DNA from: Pelagibacterium sediminicola
GTDB taxonomy: Bacteria; Pseudomonadota; Alphaproteobacteria; Rhizobiales; Devosiaceae
Direction of reading: 5' to 3'
Length of the DNA stretch: 64,000 nt
NCBI RefSeq assembly: GCF_003390885.1
Contig: NZ_QMEL01000005.1
Coordinates: forward strand, 62,001-126,000
The notes beneath the pieces are model-generated. The model did no database searches. It was not told the origin of the DNA and was given only the letters and a program-made list of their open reading frames with translations. Every line of letters begins with the position of its first letter. Position 1 is the first letter of the stretch. This document shows positions 8,704 to 19,332 of this stretch, piece by piece. Made by a program: the position numbers and the translations under genes.

Positions 8704-10182
8704 ATGAAGCTCGTAACCCCCGATCCGATGCCGCTCAAATCCTTCACCGATACCGAGAAGGCATGGGAATATGTGAGCGAGATTTACGAACGCAACACGG
8801 GGTTCATCCGCGAGCATCTGGTCAACCTCACGCGGGGCATCGTCCCGCCGGGCAAGATCCGCGCGCACTATCCGATGGCGCAATTGCTCTCGACGAGCTT
8901 CCAGCAGAACGCCAATTCCCGGCTGGCCTACGGGTTCCTGCACAGCCCCGGCCTTTACCAGACGACGCTGACCCAGCCCAAGCTCTACCACAGATACCTG
9001 ATCGAGAATTTCGACCTGATCCTCAAGAACCATGGCGGGCAGATCGAGATCGGGGAATCGGAAACCCCCATTCCCCTCCATTTTGCCGTGGACCCCACCG
9101 AGCGCGTCGAGGGCGAGGTGCTGCTCGATATCGGCGTTCCCCTGCGCGACCTGTTCGATGTGCCCGACCTTGCGCATGTGGACGACGAGATCGCCAATGG
9201 CACCTTCATCCCCCCGGCCGGCGGGCCGTTCCCGCTGGCGGCCTTCACCGCGCCGCGCATCGACTATTCGCTGCACCGGCTCAACCACTACACCGGCACG
9301 ACGCCCGAGCATTTCCAGAACTTCGTGATCTTCACGAACTACCAGTTCTATATCGAGGAATTCATCCGGCTTGCCGCGCAATGGATGGCAGACGGGCATG
9401 AATTTTACGAGAGCTTCGTCGAGCCGGGCAATGTGGTGACCATGAACGCCCGCCTTGGCGGAGAAACGACCGGGGTCCGCGTTGCGCGCCAGCCGCAGAT
9501 GCCCGCCTATCACCTGACCGCAACCAACGGGCGCGGCATAACGATGATCAATATCGGCGTCGGTCCTTCCAATGCGAAAACCGCCACCGACCACGTCGCC
9601 GTGCTCCGCCCCCACGCCTGGCTGATGCTGGGCCATTGCGCGGGGCTGCGCAATTCCCAGTCTCTGGGCGACTACGTGCTGGCCCATGCCTATGTGCGCG
9701 AGGACCACGTGCTCGACGACGACCTGCCGGTCACGGTGCCCATCCCCGCGCTCGCCGAAATCCAGGTGGCGCTGCAGGACGCCGTGGGCGAGATCACCAA
9801 TCTCGAAGGGCTCGAGGCCAAGGCGATCATGCGCACGGGTACCGTGTTCACCATCGACAACCGGAACTGGGAGTTGCGCGATCAAAATGAGATCGTGCGC
9901 CGTCTCTCGCAATCACGCGCCATCGCGCTCGACATGGAAAGCGCCACCATCGCCGCCAACGGCTTCCGCTTCCGCGTACCCTACGGCACCCTGCTCTGCG
10001 TCTCGGACAAGCCCCTGCACGGCGAATTGAAGCTCCCCGGCATGGCCTCGGATTTTTACCGCACGCAGGTCAACCGGCACCTGCTGATCGGTTTGAAGGC
10101 CATGGAAATCCTGCGCAACCAACGCGTCGAACGGCTGCATTCACGCAAGCTCAGGAGCTTTGCGGAGACGGCGTTTCAGTAA
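8704..10182 (+). CDS. amn: AMP nucleosidase
   Basis: A 492-aa cytosolic enzyme that splits AMP into adenine and ribose 5-phosphate, adjusting the adenylate pool. Its length is close to that of E. coli Amn (484 aa). The N-terminal AMN domain is followed by a nucleoside phosphorylase-like fold, with GVGPSNAKTATDHVAVLRPH, GHCAGLRNSQSLGDYVLAHAYVR and the substrate-binding ALDMESATIAANGFRFRVPYG. The start is ATG 8704 after AAAGGGAAAC. It is monocistronic: a 309-nt gap precedes it and a family C repeat follows it. Confidence 0.95.
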   Translation: MKLVTPDPMPLKSFTDTEKAWEYVSEIYERNTGFIREHLVNLTRGIVPPGKIRAHYPMAQLLSTSFQQNANSRLAYGFLHSPGLYQTTLTQPKLYHRYLIENFDLILKNHGGQIEIGESETPIPLHFAVDPTERVEGEVLLDIGVPLRDLFDVPDLAHVDDEIANGTFIPPAGGPFPLAAFTAPRIDYSLHRLNHYTGTTPEHFQNFVIFTNYQFYIEEFIRLAAQWMADGHEFYESFVEPGNVVTMNARLGGETTGVRVARQPQMPAYHLTATNGRGITMINIGVGPSNAKTATDHVAVLRPHAWLMLGHCAGLRNSQSLGDYVLAHAYVREDHVLDDDLPVTVPIPALAEIQVALQDAVGEITNLEGLEAKAIMRTGTVFTIDNRNWELRDQNEIVRRLSQSRAIALDMESATIAANGFRFRVPYGTLLCVSDKPLHGELKLPGMASDFYRTQVNRHLLIGLKAMEILRNQRVERLHSRKLRSFAETAFQ

Positions 10183-10198
10183 CCTACATCCACCTTAG

Positions 10199-10287
10199 CT
10201 GTCCCGGCGAAAGCCGGGACCCATTGTCTCCTCACGCGCGGACGCCGAGGCATGGTCCCCGGCTTTCGCCGGGGAAGCGAACGGTGG
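10199..10287. repeat. family C paired-hairpin repeat, copy 1
   Basis: TGTCCCGGCGAAAGCCGGGACC and, about 40 nt on, GGTCCCCGGCTTTCGCCGGGG: two GCGAAAGC-loop hairpins in opposite orientation. It lies between convergent amn and maeB. The same arrangement occurs at 14348, 18069, 47312 and 61033, with a variant at 39622. Confidence 0.85.
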
Positions 10288-10292
10288 GGGCC

Positions 10293-12578
10293 CTACTCCC
10301 GCCCCGCCGCCAGCGCCTCGCTGACCGTTATCGCCGTCATATTGACGATCCCACGGCTGGTGACGGAGGGCGCGAGGATGTGGGCGGGGGCTCTGGTGCC
10401 CATCAGGATCGGCCCGACCGGAAGTGCGTTGTTCAACTCCTTGAGCAAGGTCATGGAAAGATTCGCACTTTCAAGGTTCGGGAAGACCAGAAGATTGGCC
10501 TCGCCCTTCAACACGCTGTCGGGGATGTAGCGTTCGCGCAGCGTCTGGTTGAGCGCCAGATCGCCCTGCATTTCGCCTTCCACGATCAGTTCCGGCGCCA
10601 CCTGCTTGAGCGTGTTGTATGCCTCGTGCATCTTGACCGAGGTGTCCCCGATCCGCGAGCCGAAATTGGAATAGCTCAGCAGCGCCGCCTTGGCTTCGAT
10701 GTTGAAGCGTTTGAGGTGGTCGCGCGCTTGCAGCGTGATCGACACGATCTCGTCGGCGCTGGGCTCCATGTTCACATAGGTATCGGCAAGGAAAAACACC
10801 CCGCGCGGCATGATGAGCATCGACAGCGCCGAAACGTCCGAAACACCCTCCGACAACCCGATGATGGATTTGATGTCACGCACATGCTTGATGTAGCGGC
10901 CTTGCAAGCCGCAGATCAGCCCGTCCGCATCGCCTCGCTTGACCGCCAGCGCGCCGATGACCGTGGTGTTGGTGCGCACGATGGTGCGCGCGGTATCCGG
11001 CGTTACCCCCGACCGGCCCACAAGCGAGTGGAACTCCGAAACGTATTCCTTGTAGCGCGGATCATCCTCGGGGTTGATGATCTCGAAATCCTTGCCCGGC
11101 GTCAGCGGAACCCCGATGCGCTCGATGCGCTGCTCGATGACGAAGGGGCGCCCGATGAGAATGGGCTTGCCGAGCCCTTCTTCGAGGATCACCTGCGTTG
11201 CGCGCAGCACGCGCTCGTCCTCGCCATCGGCAAAGGCAATGCGCTTTGCCCTGCCCCGCGCCTGCTCGATCATGGGCTTCATCACCATGCCGGAGCGGAA
11301 GACGAACTGATTGAGGCTGTCCTTGTACGCCTCGAAATCGGTGATGGGACGCTGCGCGACGCCGGTGTCCATCGCCGCCTTGGCCACGGCCGGCGCGATC
11401 CGGAGGATCAGGCGCTGATCAAACGGGTTGGGGATGAGATAGTCGCGTCCGAAGGTCGATGCGCCGCTGGGAATGGCTTCGAGCACCGGCTCGTGCGCCA
11501 GTTTGGCGATGGCGTGGGCCGCCGCTGCCTTCATCTCCTCGTTGATCATCGTCGCGCCCACGTCGAGCGCGCCCCGGAAAATGAAGGGGAAGCACAGTAC
11601 GTTGTTGACCTGATTGGGGTAATCCGAACGCCCGGTGCAGATCATCGCATCGGGGCGCGCTTCCTGCGCGACTTCCGGCATGATCTCGGGAATGGGATTG
11701 GAGAGCGCCAGGATCAGCGGGTCCTTGGCCATATCCTTGAGCATTTCGGGCTTGAGGGCCCCCGCCGCCGAAAGACCGAGAAAAATATCGGCCCCCTCCA
11801 TCACCTCGGCCAGCGAGGTCTTGTCGGTATCCTGGGCGAACGAGCCGCGCCAGCGATCGACCAGGTTGTGCCGTGCCGTGGTGACAAGGCCCTCACGGTC
11901 TGCCACCCAGATGTTCTCGCGCTTCGCGCCAACCGCGATCAGCATGTTGAGGCAGGCAATGGCCGCGGCTCCTGCCCCGGAGGTGCAGATCTTGACGTTG
12001 GCGATATCCTTGCCCGCGATCTTCAGCCCATTGAGCACGGCGGCAGCGACGATGATCGCGGTGCCGTGCTGGTCGTCGTGGAATACGGGGATCGGCATGC
12101 GCTCGCGCAGCGCTTCCTCGATCTCGAAGCAGTCCGGTGCCCTGATATCCTCGAGGTTGATGCCACCGAAGGAGGGCCAGAGCGGGGCGACTGTTTCGAT
12201 GAACTTCTTGGGGTCGAGTTCGTCGATCTCCAGATCGATCGAATCTATCCCTGCAAACTTCTTGAACAGGACCGCCTTGCCTTCCATGACGGGCTTGGAG
12301 GCCAGCGCCCCGATATTGCCAAGGCCCAGAACCGCCGTGCCGTTGGAAATCACCGCCACAAGATTGGCCCGCGAGGTGTACTGCGCCGCCGTTTCCGGGT
12401 TGGCCGCGATTTCCTCGCACGGCGCGGCCACGCCCGGCGAATAGGCGAGCGCAAGGTCGCGCTGGTTGGCCAGCGGCTTGGTGGGGGAAATCTCCAGCTT
12501 TCCGGGCTTGGGATAGTTGTGGAAGTGCAGCGCGGCGTCTCTCAACGCCCGCTGGGCGTCACGCGGTTCGTCAGTCAT
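10293..12578 (-). CDS. maeB: NADP-dependent malic enzyme with phosphotransacetylase-like domain
   Basis: A 761-aa MaeB-type enzyme: oxidative decarboxylation of malate to pyruvate with NADPH formation, feeding pyruvate and reductant from the TCA cycle. The N-terminal malic domains carry [44 protein letters not shown] and ALSNPIPEI. From about residue 435 a phosphate acetyltransferase-like domain follows ([30 protein letters not shown]). In MaeB this part is non-catalytic and regulatory, sensing acetyl-CoA. The start ATG 12578 gives the usual N-terminus. It is transcribed toward amn, with a family C repeat between the two stops. Confidence 0.96.
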   Translation of the reverse strand: MTDEPRDAQRALRDAALHFHNYPKPGKLEISPTKPLANQRDLALAYSPGVAAPCEEIAANPETAAQYTSRANLVAVISNGTAVLGLGNIGALASKPVMEGKAVLFKKFAGIDSIDLEIDELDPKKFIETVAPLWPSFGGINLEDIRAPDCFEIEEALRERMPIPVFHDDQHGTAIIVAAAVLNGLKIAGKDIANVKICTSGAGAAAIACLNMLIAVGAKRENIWVADREGLVTTARHNLVDRWRGSFAQDTDKTSLAEVMEGADIFLGLSAAGALKPEMLKDMAKDPLILALSNPIPEIMPEVAQEARPDAMICTGRSDYPNQVNNVLCFPFIFRGALDVGATMINEEMKAAAAHAIAKLAHEPVLEAIPSGASTFGRDYLIPNPFDQRLILRIAPAVAKAAMDTGVAQRPITDFEAYKDSLNQFVFRSGMVMKPMIEQARGRAKRIAFADGEDERVLRATQVILEEGLGKPILIGRPFVIEQRIERIGVPLTPGKDFEIINPEDDPRYKEYVSEFHSLVGRSGVTPDTARTIVRTNTTVIGALAVKRGDADGLICGLQGRYIKHVRDIKSIIGLSEGVSDVSALSMLIMPRGVFFLADTYVNMEPSADEIVSITLQARDHLKRFNIEAKAALLSYSNFGSRIGDTSVKMHEAYNTLKQVAPELIVEGEMQGDLALNQTLRERYIPDSVLKGEANLLVFPNLESANLSMTLLKELNNALPVGPILMGTRAPAHILAPSVTSRGIVNMTAITVSEALAAGRE

Positions 12579-12670
12579 GCCATCTCCTCAGAGGACCTCG
12601 GTTCTAGGTGCCATTATTCACCTCAAAAGGAAAGCCGAAGCACGCGACTTTCCGCACGGCGGCAAGGAAA

Positions 12671-14260
12671 TCAGGCCGCCAGATCGTCCCCGAAGTTGGA
12701 GCGGCGCGCCTGGGGCTTGAGCGCGTTGGCCAGCGTGAGGAACGAGGACAGTTTTACGGGCGGGGAAAACAGGTATCCCTGTGCCAGAAAAACGTTCTTG
12801 GAGCGCAGGTAAAGCGCCTGTTCCTGCGTCTCGACGCCCTCGGCGATAATCTCGATATCCATGTCCTTGGCCATGGCGATCAGCCCATCGATCACCGGCA
12901 CGGGGACGTTGGCGTCCCTGATCATGTCGACGAAAATCTTGTCTATCTTGACGATGTCGATGCCCAGTGTCTGGAGATAGGCAAGGTTGGAGTGCCCAGT
13001 ACCCGCATCGTCCATGGCGATGCGCACGCCCAGCTTGTGCATCGCTGAAACCACGGTGTTGACCGCATCCTTGTCGTCGAGCGGACGCCGCTCGGTGATC
13101 TCGAAGACGAGCTGGCGGTAATTGATCCCGCTGCCGCCAAAAATCGACTGGATATCCTCAACGATCGACCCATCCCGGAAGTGGCCCTCGAAGAGGTTGA
13201 TCGAGACCTTGAAGTCGGGCACCTCGGCGCACAGTTCCTCGAGGTCGAACCGCACCTGCTCCATGAGGCTCAGCGTCATGGGCACCGCAAGGCCGGAAAT
13301 TTCGGCATAATCGATGAAGGCGCCCGGCGGCACCACTTCCCCGTTGCGCTTGACCCAGCGCACCAGCACCTCGCAGCCGATCAGCTTGCCGGTCTTCAAG
13401 TTTATCACCGGCTGGTAATAGGGCTTCATCTCGCCCGCAACGATCGCCCGTTCGATCTCGAAGGACGGAAGATTGGAGCGGCGCGCAAACTGCAGCGCAA
13501 GCAGCAGCAGGGTCACCCCCAGGAGGCAGGCAACCAGCGTCAACCCGATATCGAGCTCGGCATAGCCGGCCCGCACCGTCTCGAAACTCACCCCCGCCTC
13601 GGCCTTGAGGGGAATGTCGCCGGCGAACGAGCGCGCAAGGATATAATCGCCATTGGACGAGGGAGCCGCATCCACGGCATCGCCCCGCAGCACCACCGGC
13701 GCGCCATTGGTGAGTGAAACCACCAGATGACGCATATTGCCCACCACAAGCGGCACATCGCGCGTCACCAACGGCACGGCCTCGACAAACGCGGAAACCG
13801 TGCGGTTGCCGCCGAACCGTTGCGAAATCTTGAGGATCGAATGGTCCTCGCCTTCGAGTTCGACGACGCTGAGAACCTCGGTGTGACCGGGAATGGCCAG
13901 CGACTCGGAAAGAGCGCGATAGTTGACGACCCCGTCATAGGCCGCGCAATACTGGATGCCCTCGGCGTTCTCCACCGCGATCTGGCGCACGAAACGCGAG
14001 CGCTGCAACTGGGCATTGACGTTGGAAAAAAAGGTGGGCGTGCACAGCGACGGGCTGTGATGAAGGATCACCCGCAGCGCCTGCACCGCATCCTGCACGA
14101 TGATCTGGCTATCATGGGTAATCGCATCGACCGCCGCCTGCAGCTTCTGGGTCTCGCGCGACTTCACATAGCCATCAAGCACATAATCCACCGCCAGCAC
14201 CGGCAAAAAGGCCACTGCAGCGACGACGGCAACGAGAATATGGGAAGATCTGGACCGCAC
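12671..14260 (-). CDS. membrane EAL-domain c-di-GMP phosphodiesterase with CSS-type sensor
   Basis: A 529-aa protein with a GTG start. An N-terminal membrane anchor (about 8-28), a periplasmic region of about 210 residues containing CTP and YCAAY cysteines as in the CSS-motif redox sensor, and a second membrane helix (LTLVACLLGVTLLLLALQF) precede a C-terminal EAL domain. The signature is EVLVRW rather than EALVRW. The metal and catalytic motifs are retained: KVSINLFEGHF, FEITERR, AMDDAGTGHSN, VKIDKIFVDMI, EIIAEGVETQEQ. It should hydrolyse c-di-GMP in response to a periplasmic, possibly thiol-redox, cue. There is no GGDEF domain. Probably monocistronic. Confidence 0.9.
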   Translation of the reverse strand: MRSRSSHILVAVVAAVAFLPVLAVDYVLDGYVKSRETQKLQAAVDAITHDSQIIVQDAVQALRVILHHSPSLCTPTFFSNVNAQLQRSRFVRQIAVENAEGIQYCAAYDGVVNYRALSESLAIPGHTEVLSVVELEGEDHSILKISQRFGGNRTVSAFVEAVPLVTRDVPLVVGNMRHLVVSLTNGAPVVLRGDAVDAAPSSNGDYILARSFAGDIPLKAEAGVSFETVRAGYAELDIGLTLVACLLGVTLLLLALQFARRSNLPSFEIERAIVAGEMKPYYQPVINLKTGKLIGCEVLVRWVKRNGEVVPPGAFIDYAEISGLAVPMTLSLMEQVRFDLEELCAEVPDFKVSINLFEGHFRDGSIVEDIQSIFGGSGINYRQLVFEITERRPLDDKDAVNTVVSAMHKLGVRIAMDDAGTGHSNLAYLQTLGIDIVKIDKIFVDMIRDANVPVPVIDGLIAMAKDMDIEIIAEGVETQEQALYLRSKNVFLAQGYLFSPPVKLSSFLTLANALKPQARRSNFGDDLAA

Positions 14261-14347
14261 GCCTGCCCCACGGAAATACGACGCACCGACACTAAGGTGA
14301 AGCGTTTAACCGCGCATTAATGGTGATGGGGAAACGCTTGTCTCTCT

Positions 14348-14444
14348 CCCCTCGCTGTCCCGGCGAAAGCCGGGACCCATCGCAAACCATCCACCACCAC
14401 GAATGCTGCAGGATGGACTCCGGCTTTCGCCGGAGAAGCGAACG
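14348..14444. repeat. family C paired-hairpin repeat, copy 2
   Basis: TGTCCCGGCGAAAGCCGGGACC and ACTCCGGCTTTCGCCGGAG, about 45 nt apart, between the 3' end of aspS and the EAL gene start. Confidence 0.85.
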
Positions 14445-14455
14445 GGGCTGAGTGC

Positions 14456-16252
14456 TCAGCCCTTCTTTTCCGCCGGCATGTTGACCCGCAGGTGCAGTTC
14501 GCGGAGCTGGCGCGCGGTGGGTTCGCTCGGCGCGCCCATCAGCAGGTCTTCGGCCTGCTGGTTCATGGGGAACGGGGTGATCTCTCGCAGATTCTGCGCG
14601 CCGCACAGCAGCATCACCACCCGGTCGATCCCGAACGCCGCCCCGCCATGTGGCGGTGCGCCGTACTGGAAGGCGCGATAGAGCCCGCCGAACTTGTCCT
14701 CGACATCGGCCTTTGAGAGCCCGACCTTCTCGAACGCGGCGATCATTGTCTCGGGCTCCTGGTTCCGGATCGAGCCCGAAGCGATCTCGAAACCGTTGCA
14801 GACCGCATCGTACTGATAGGCCTTGATGGTCAGTGGATCGGCGTTCTGGAGCGCGTCGAGCCCGCCCTGCGGCATCGAGAAGGGGTTGTGCGCGAAATCG
14901 AGCTTCTTTTCGTCCTCGTCCCACTCATAGAACGGGAAATCGACGATCCAGCACAGCTCGAAACTGTCCAGATCGACAAGATCGAGATCGGTCCCGATCC
15001 GCGTGCGCGCCGACCCGGCGAAGGCCGCGAATTTCGCCGGCACACCGCAGACGAAGAACACCGCATCGCCGTCTTCCAGCCCAAGCTGGGCGCGGAGCGC
15101 GTCGGTACGCTCTTCGCCGATATTCTTGGCGATCGGGCCAGAGCCGGCTCCTTCCTTGAAAAAGATGTAGCCCAGCCCCGGTTGGCCCTCGCCCTGCGCC
15201 CAGGCGTTCATGCGGTCACAGAACGCGCGGCCGATCGGCTCGGCCCCCGCCTTGTTCTTTGCCGGAATGGCCCAGACCTCGACCTTGGGGTCGTTGGCGA
15301 TCTGGTTGGCGAACACCTTGAACCCAGAGTCCCGGAAGTGATCGGTCACGTCCTGCATTTCGATCGGGTTGCGCAGGTCCGGCTTGTCGGTGCCGTATTT
15401 GCGCATGGCGGTGTCATAGGGGATACGCGGCCAGTCTTTGGTCACCCGCTTACCCTCGGCGAACTGCTCGAACACCGAGGTCATGATCGGGGTCAGCGTG
15501 TCCCAGATCTCTTCCTGCGTCACAAAACTCATTTCGAGGTCGAGCTGGTAGAACTCGCCCGGCAGCCGGTCGGCGCGCGGGTCCTCGTCGCGGAAGCACG
15601 GGGCGATCTGGAAATAGCGGTCGAACCCGGCAACCATCAGCAATTGCTTGTATTGCTGGGGCGCCTGCGGCAACGCGAAGAACTTGCCCGGATGCATGCG
15701 GCTGGGCACGAGGAAGTCGCGCGCGCCCTCGGGCGAGGACGCGGTGAGGATCGGCGTCGAATATTCGCCAAACCCCGCCTCGGTCATCCCCTCGCGCATC
15801 GCGGCGATGATCTTGCTGCGCTTGACGATATTGGCGTGCAGCGTCTCGCGCCTGAGATCGATGAAGCGATAGCGCAGGCGCGTATCCTCGGGATAATCCG
15901 GTTCCCCGAACACCGGCAGGGGCAGTTCTGCGGACTTGCCCAGCACCTCGATCTCGCGGATGAAGACTTCGACCTCGCCGGTCGGCAGGTTCCTGTTGGT
16001 GGTCTCGGGCGTACGGGCCTTCACCTCGCCATCGACACGGATGACCCATTCTGCGCGCACCGTCTCGGCCAGCGCGAAGGCGGGAGAATCGGGGTCGACC
16101 ACACACTGGGTCAGCCCGTAATGATCGCGCAGATCGATGAACAGCAGCCCGCCATGATCGCGAATGCGGTGCACCCATCCCGAGAGCCGGGCGGTCTGGC
16201 CCACATCGCCCTTTTCGAGCTGGGCGCAGGTGTGCGAACGATAGCGATGCAT
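14456..16252 (-). CDS. aspS: aspartyl-tRNA synthetase
   Basis: A 598-aa class II synthetase that charges tRNA-Asp. An OB-fold anticodon-binding domain comes first ([24 protein letters not shown]), then class II motif 2 ([20 protein letters not shown]), a GAD insertion domain, and motif 3 ([15 protein letters not shown]). Start: ATG 16252 ([11 protein letters not shown]). The longer frame is unsupported. Alphaproteobacterial AspRS is often non-discriminating and works with GatCAB, but that cannot be judged here. It diverges from the DUF1801 gene. Confidence 0.97.
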   Translation of the reverse strand: MHRYRSHTCAQLEKGDVGQTARLSGWVHRIRDHGGLLFIDLRDHYGLTQCVVDPDSPAFALAETVRAEWVIRVDGEVKARTPETTNRNLPTGEVEVFIREIEVLGKSAELPLPVFGEPDYPEDTRLRYRFIDLRRETLHANIVKRSKIIAAMREGMTEAGFGEYSTPILTASSPEGARDFLVPSRMHPGKFFALPQAPQQYKQLLMVAGFDRYFQIAPCFRDEDPRADRLPGEFYQLDLEMSFVTQEEIWDTLTPIMTSVFEQFAEGKRVTKDWPRIPYDTAMRKYGTDKPDLRNPIEMQDVTDHFRDSGFKVFANQIANDPKVEVWAIPAKNKAGAEPIGRAFCDRMNAWAQGEGQPGLGYIFFKEGAGSGPIAKNIGEERTDALRAQLGLEDGDAVFFVCGVPAKFAAFAGSARTRIGTDLDLVDLDSFELCWIVDFPFYEWDEDEKKLDFAHNPFSMPQGGLDALQNADPLTIKAYQYDAVCNGFEIASGSIRNQEPETMIAAFEKVGLSKADVEDKFGGLYRAFQYGAPPHGGAAFGIDRVVMLLCGAQNLREITPFPMNQQAEDLLMGAPSEPTARQLRELHLRVNMPAEKKG

Positions 16253-16416
16253 GATCGGAAGTCTCTCAAAACGATGCGGGGAAATTCGTGCCGGAAAAGC
16301 GCACGGCACGCCCCAAATGTCAAGCATGGAAGCCTGTTTCCGCCCGCACGGGGGTTGCCTCGCATCCCTCGCGCGGCGATGATGCGGTGGCGTTCAGCCA
16401 TTCGGAGAGCCTTGCC

Positions 16417-16791
16417 ATGGCAGGAGCGGACAAACCAACGACCATCCCCGCCTATATCGCCCGGGCCCCAAAAGATGCCCGGCCCAATCTGGAAGCTCTG
16501 TACGCCTGCCTTGCGCAAGTGGCACCCAAGGCCGAACAGGGCATCAAATGGGGCAGTCCGACCTTTACCGGCACCCGCATCTACTTTTCCTTCGCCGGGT
16601 TCAAGGCCCATACCAATTTCTACCCCACGCCGGCGGCGCTCGAGCCGTTTCTCGACCGGCTCGAGGATTACCGGATTACCGGTGTCGGGGTAAGCTTTCC
16701 CCACGACAAGCCGCTGCCGCTCGATCTTATCGCCGAGATCGCGGCCCACAGGATACGCGATGTCGAGGAAAACGGCGCGCGCTGGATGTAA
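16417..16791 (+). CDS. DUF1801 (YdhG-like) family protein
   Basis: A 124-aa soluble single-domain protein. ATG 16417 is preferred because family members begin near this point (TIPAYIARAPKDARPNLEALY). Conserved family elements are QGIKWGSPTF, YFSFAGFKAHTNFYPTP and the C-terminal GVSFPHDKPLP. DUF1801 has an SRPBCC-unrelated alpha/beta fold also seen in frataxin-like YdhG proteins; its biochemical role is unknown. It is followed after 75 nt by rnd on the same strand. Confidence 0.85.
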   Translation: MAGADKPTTIPAYIARAPKDARPNLEALYACLAQVAPKAEQGIKWGSPTFTGTRIYFSFAGFKAHTNFYPTPAALEPFLDRLEDYRITGVGVSFPHDKPLPLDLIAEIAAHRIRDVEENGARWM

Positions 16792-16866
16792 AACCGGCCT
16801 TTGCCAAACAGCCCCGACCTGTTAGGAAACCGGCACCGATTACGTCCCAACCCAAGAAACGAGCTT

Positions 16867-18024
16867 ATGCAGGTCATCACCACGACGCAGGCCCTCGCCG
16901 CGTTCTGCAAGGATGCAGCTACCTACGATTTCGTCACCGTCGATACCGAATTCCTCCGCGAAACGACTTACTGGCCCAAACTCTGTCTCGTTCAGGCGGC
17001 AACGCCCGACCGCGCGGTGATCATCGATCCGCTTGCCGACGGGCTGGTGCTTGACCCGCTGGCCGACCTTCTGGCCGATGACCACGTGACCAAGGTTTTC
17101 CACGCCGCCCGGCAGGATATCGAGATTTTCGTAAAGCTCTTCGGGCTCGTGCCCGCCCCGCTGTTCGACACCCAGATCGCGGCGAGCGTATGCGGGCACG
17201 GCGATTCCATTTCCTATGACAATCTGGTGCGCGCCATCGTGGGCGAGCAGATTGACAAGAGCTCGCGCTTTACCGACTGGTCGTCGCGCCCGCTTTCCGA
17301 AAAACAGCTCACCTATGCGCTGGCCGACGTCACCCATCTGCGCAACATCTACGTCAATCTGCGCAACGAGATCGCCAAGGCCCGGCGCCAGAGCTGGGTC
17401 GAGGACGAAATGGCGGTGCTCGAGAATGTCGGCACCTATGTCGTCCAACCCGAAGACGCCTGGAAGCGCATCAAGGCCAAGGTCAACCGCCCCCGCGACC
17501 TCGCGGCCCTCCAGGCGCTTGCCGCCTGGCGCGAGCAGAAGGCACAGACCAACGACCAGCCGCGCAGCCGCGTGCTCAAGGACGACGCGGTCGCCGAACT
17601 CGCCATCCAGCGCCCCCTTACCCCCGCCGCCTTTGAAAAGCTGCGCGCCGTGCCACGCGGCTATGGCCGCTCGTCCTCGGCCGCCGAGATCGTCGATGTG
17701 CTGAAATCGGTCGAGGCGATGGACAAGAGCGCACTCCCCAAGGTGGCCGAAAAGCCGCGCGGCCCATCGCCCAAGGGCGCCATCGGGGATTTGCTGCGCG
17801 TCCTGCTCAAGGCGATCGCCGACAGCAACGGCGTCGCCAGCCGCATCATCGCCTCATCCGACGACATCGACGCCATCGTCCTCGACGACCACGCCGACGT
17901 GCCCGCCCTTAAGGGCTGGCGGCGCAAGCTGTTCGGTGAAAAAGCGCTGGCGATCAAGCACGGCCGCCTGGCGCTGGCCGCAACCCGCAAGGGCGTGGTG
18001 GAAGTGCCGGTGGATCTGGAGTAG
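16867..18024 (+). CDS. rnd: ribonuclease D
   Basis: A 385-aa 3'-to-5' exoribonuclease that trims tRNA precursors. The DEDD exonuclease residues are visible: VDTEF (Exo I), FHAARQDIEIF (Exo II) and YALADVTHL (Exo III). An HRDC domain follows (about residues 205-285, RPRDLAALQALAAWRE), then a second helical C-terminal region. The start ATG 16867 is the family N-terminus (MQVITTTQALAAFC). A family C repeat lies right after the stop. Confidence 0.94.
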   Translation: MQVITTTQALAAFCKDAATYDFVTVDTEFLRETTYWPKLCLVQAATPDRAVIIDPLADGLVLDPLADLLADDHVTKVFHAARQDIEIFVKLFGLVPAPLFDTQIAASVCGHGDSISYDNLVRAIVGEQIDKSSRFTDWSSRPLSEKQLTYALADVTHLRNIYVNLRNEIAKARRQSWVEDEMAVLENVGTYVVQPEDAWKRIKAKVNRPRDLAALQALAAWREQKAQTNDQPRSRVLKDDAVAELAIQRPLTPAAFEKLRAVPRGYGRSSSAAEIVDVLKSVEAMDKSALPKVAEKPRGPSPKGAIGDLLRVLLKAIADSNGVASRIIASSDDIDAIVLDDHADVPALKGWRRKLFGEKALAIKHGRLALAATRKGVVEVPVDLE

Positions 18025-18068
18025 CCAACTCTCGGCTGCTCACTTCACTTGCCCCATTTCTCTCCTTC

Positions 18069-18155
18069 GCTACCCCGGCCTTGAGCCGGGGTCCATAACC
18101 CTAAACATCCGCCTCGGGGGGCGATGGACCCCGGCTTTCGCCGGGGCAGCGATAA
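18069..18155. repeat. family C paired-hairpin repeat, copy 3
   Basis: ACCCCGGCCTTGAGCCGGGGT and GACCCCGGCTTTCGCCGGGGC, about 40 nt apart, between convergent rnd and the Gfo/Idh/MocA gene. The left hairpin has a diverged loop. Confidence 0.75.
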
Positions 18156-18171
18156 CAGAGTGTCTGGATGG

Positions 18172-19320
18172 CTAAGCGCCCAGCTTCGTCCACCTGCTGT
18201 CGTTTTCGCTCGATTTCACCGAGGCCATGATGAATTCCATGCCCTCGACCCCATCGTCGAGCGTGGGCAGCAGCCCCTCATATTCGGCCCCCTCGCCCCT
18301 TATGATCGCGGCGAACTGGCTGTAGAGCGTGGCGAAGGCTTCCAGATACCCTTCCGGGTGCCCGGTGGGGATGCGGATGCCCATGGAGGCCGCCGGGGGC
18401 GCATCGATCGCGCCGCCGCGCGTCAGGAGCTGCTTTGGCTTTCCGAACTCGGTAAACCACATGTAGTTGGGGTTATCCTGCCGCCACTCGATCCCACCCT
18501 TTTCGCCATAAACGCGAAGCTGGAGACCGTTCTCGCAGCCGACCGCAACCTGTGATGCCCAGAGCATGCCCTTGGCTCCGCCCTCGAACCGGAGCATGAT
18601 GTGCACGTTATCGTCGAGCTGGCGGCCCGGCACGAAGGCGTCGAGATCGGCCGAAACCGCCTCAGTCTTCAGCCCCGTGACGTAGCGCGCAAGATTATAG
18701 GCGTGGGTGCCGATGTCCCCGATGGCGCCCCCTGCCCCCGAGCGTGCCGGATCGGTGCGCCATGCGGCCTGCTTGTTGCCCTCATCGGCGGCAACCGCCA
18801 GCCAGTCCTGCGGGTATTCGACCTGCACGACACGGATTTTTCCGAGTGCCCCCGATTCCACCAGTTCCCGCGCCTGCCGGATCAGCGGGTAGCCGGTGTA
18901 GTTGTGGGTGAGGAGAAATTTCGCGCCGTTCTTGGGCGCAACGTTCTTGAGCGCATAGGCGTCTTCCAGCGTCGAGGTCAGCGGCTTGTCGCAGATGACG
19001 TGTATCCCCGCTTCAAGGAACGCCTTGGCGGGCGCGAAGTGCATGTGGTTGGGCGTGACGATGGCGACCGCCTCGATCCCGTCCTCACGCGCCGCTTCCC
19101 CCCGCGCCATCTCGGCAAAATCGGTATAGACGCGGTCCTCGGCCAGCCCGAGGTTCTTGCCCGACTCCCTTGCCACCTCAGGGCGCGAGGACAGCGCCCC
19201 CGCGACAAGCCGATAGTCCCCATCGAGCCGCGAGGCGATGCGGTGCACGTAGCCGATGAAGGCCCCCGTGCCGCCCCCCACCATGCCCAGACGAATGGGG
19301 CGCTGTCCGTTCTCTGCCAT
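18172..19320 (-). CDS. Gfo/Idh/MocA family sugar oxidoreductase (distal unit)
   Basis: A 382-aa NAD(P)-dependent oxidoreductase of sugars or sugar derivatives. The N-terminal Rossmann fold has [17 protein letters not shown]; the cofactor/substrate motif is [13 protein letters not shown] (a DKP variant of the usual EKP). The catalytic D-x3-H is present as [16 protein letters not shown]. It lies 12 nt after the TIM-barrel gene and closes the second transcription unit of the sugar locus. The substrate is unknown. The pairing of such an enzyme with YcjR-like isomerases suggests oxidation or reduction at C3 of a glycoside, an inference from context. Confidence 0.88.
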   Translation of the reverse strand: MAENGQRPIRLGMVGGGTGAFIGYVHRIASRLDGDYRLVAGALSSRPEVARESGKNLGLAEDRVYTDFAEMARGEAAREDGIEAVAIVTPNHMHFAPAKAFLEAGIHVICDKPLTSTLEDAYALKNVAPKNGAKFLLTHNYTGYPLIRQARELVESGALGKIRVVQVEYPQDWLAVAADEGNKQAAWRTDPARSGAGGAIGDIGTHAYNLARYVTGLKTEAVSADLDAFVPGRQLDDNVHIMLRFEGGAKGMLWASQVAVGCENGLQLRVYGEKGGIEWRQDNPNYMWFTEFGKPKQLLTRGGAIDAPPAASMGIRIPTGHPEGYLEAFATLYSQFAAIIRGEGAEYEGLLPTLDDGVEGMEFIMASVKSSENDSRWTKLGA

Positions 19321-19332
19321 CGGTCGTACTCC

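Noticed and set aside
10224-12812. An open frame of about 860 codons on the plus strand opposite maeB
   Set aside because: It mirrors the codon structure of the well-supported malic enzyme gene, has Arg/Gly/His-rich composition and no family features. Typical antisense shadow in GC-rich DNA.
14888-16693. 600-codon plus-strand frame opposite aspS
   Set aside because: Antisense shadow; aspS motifs are intact on the other strand.
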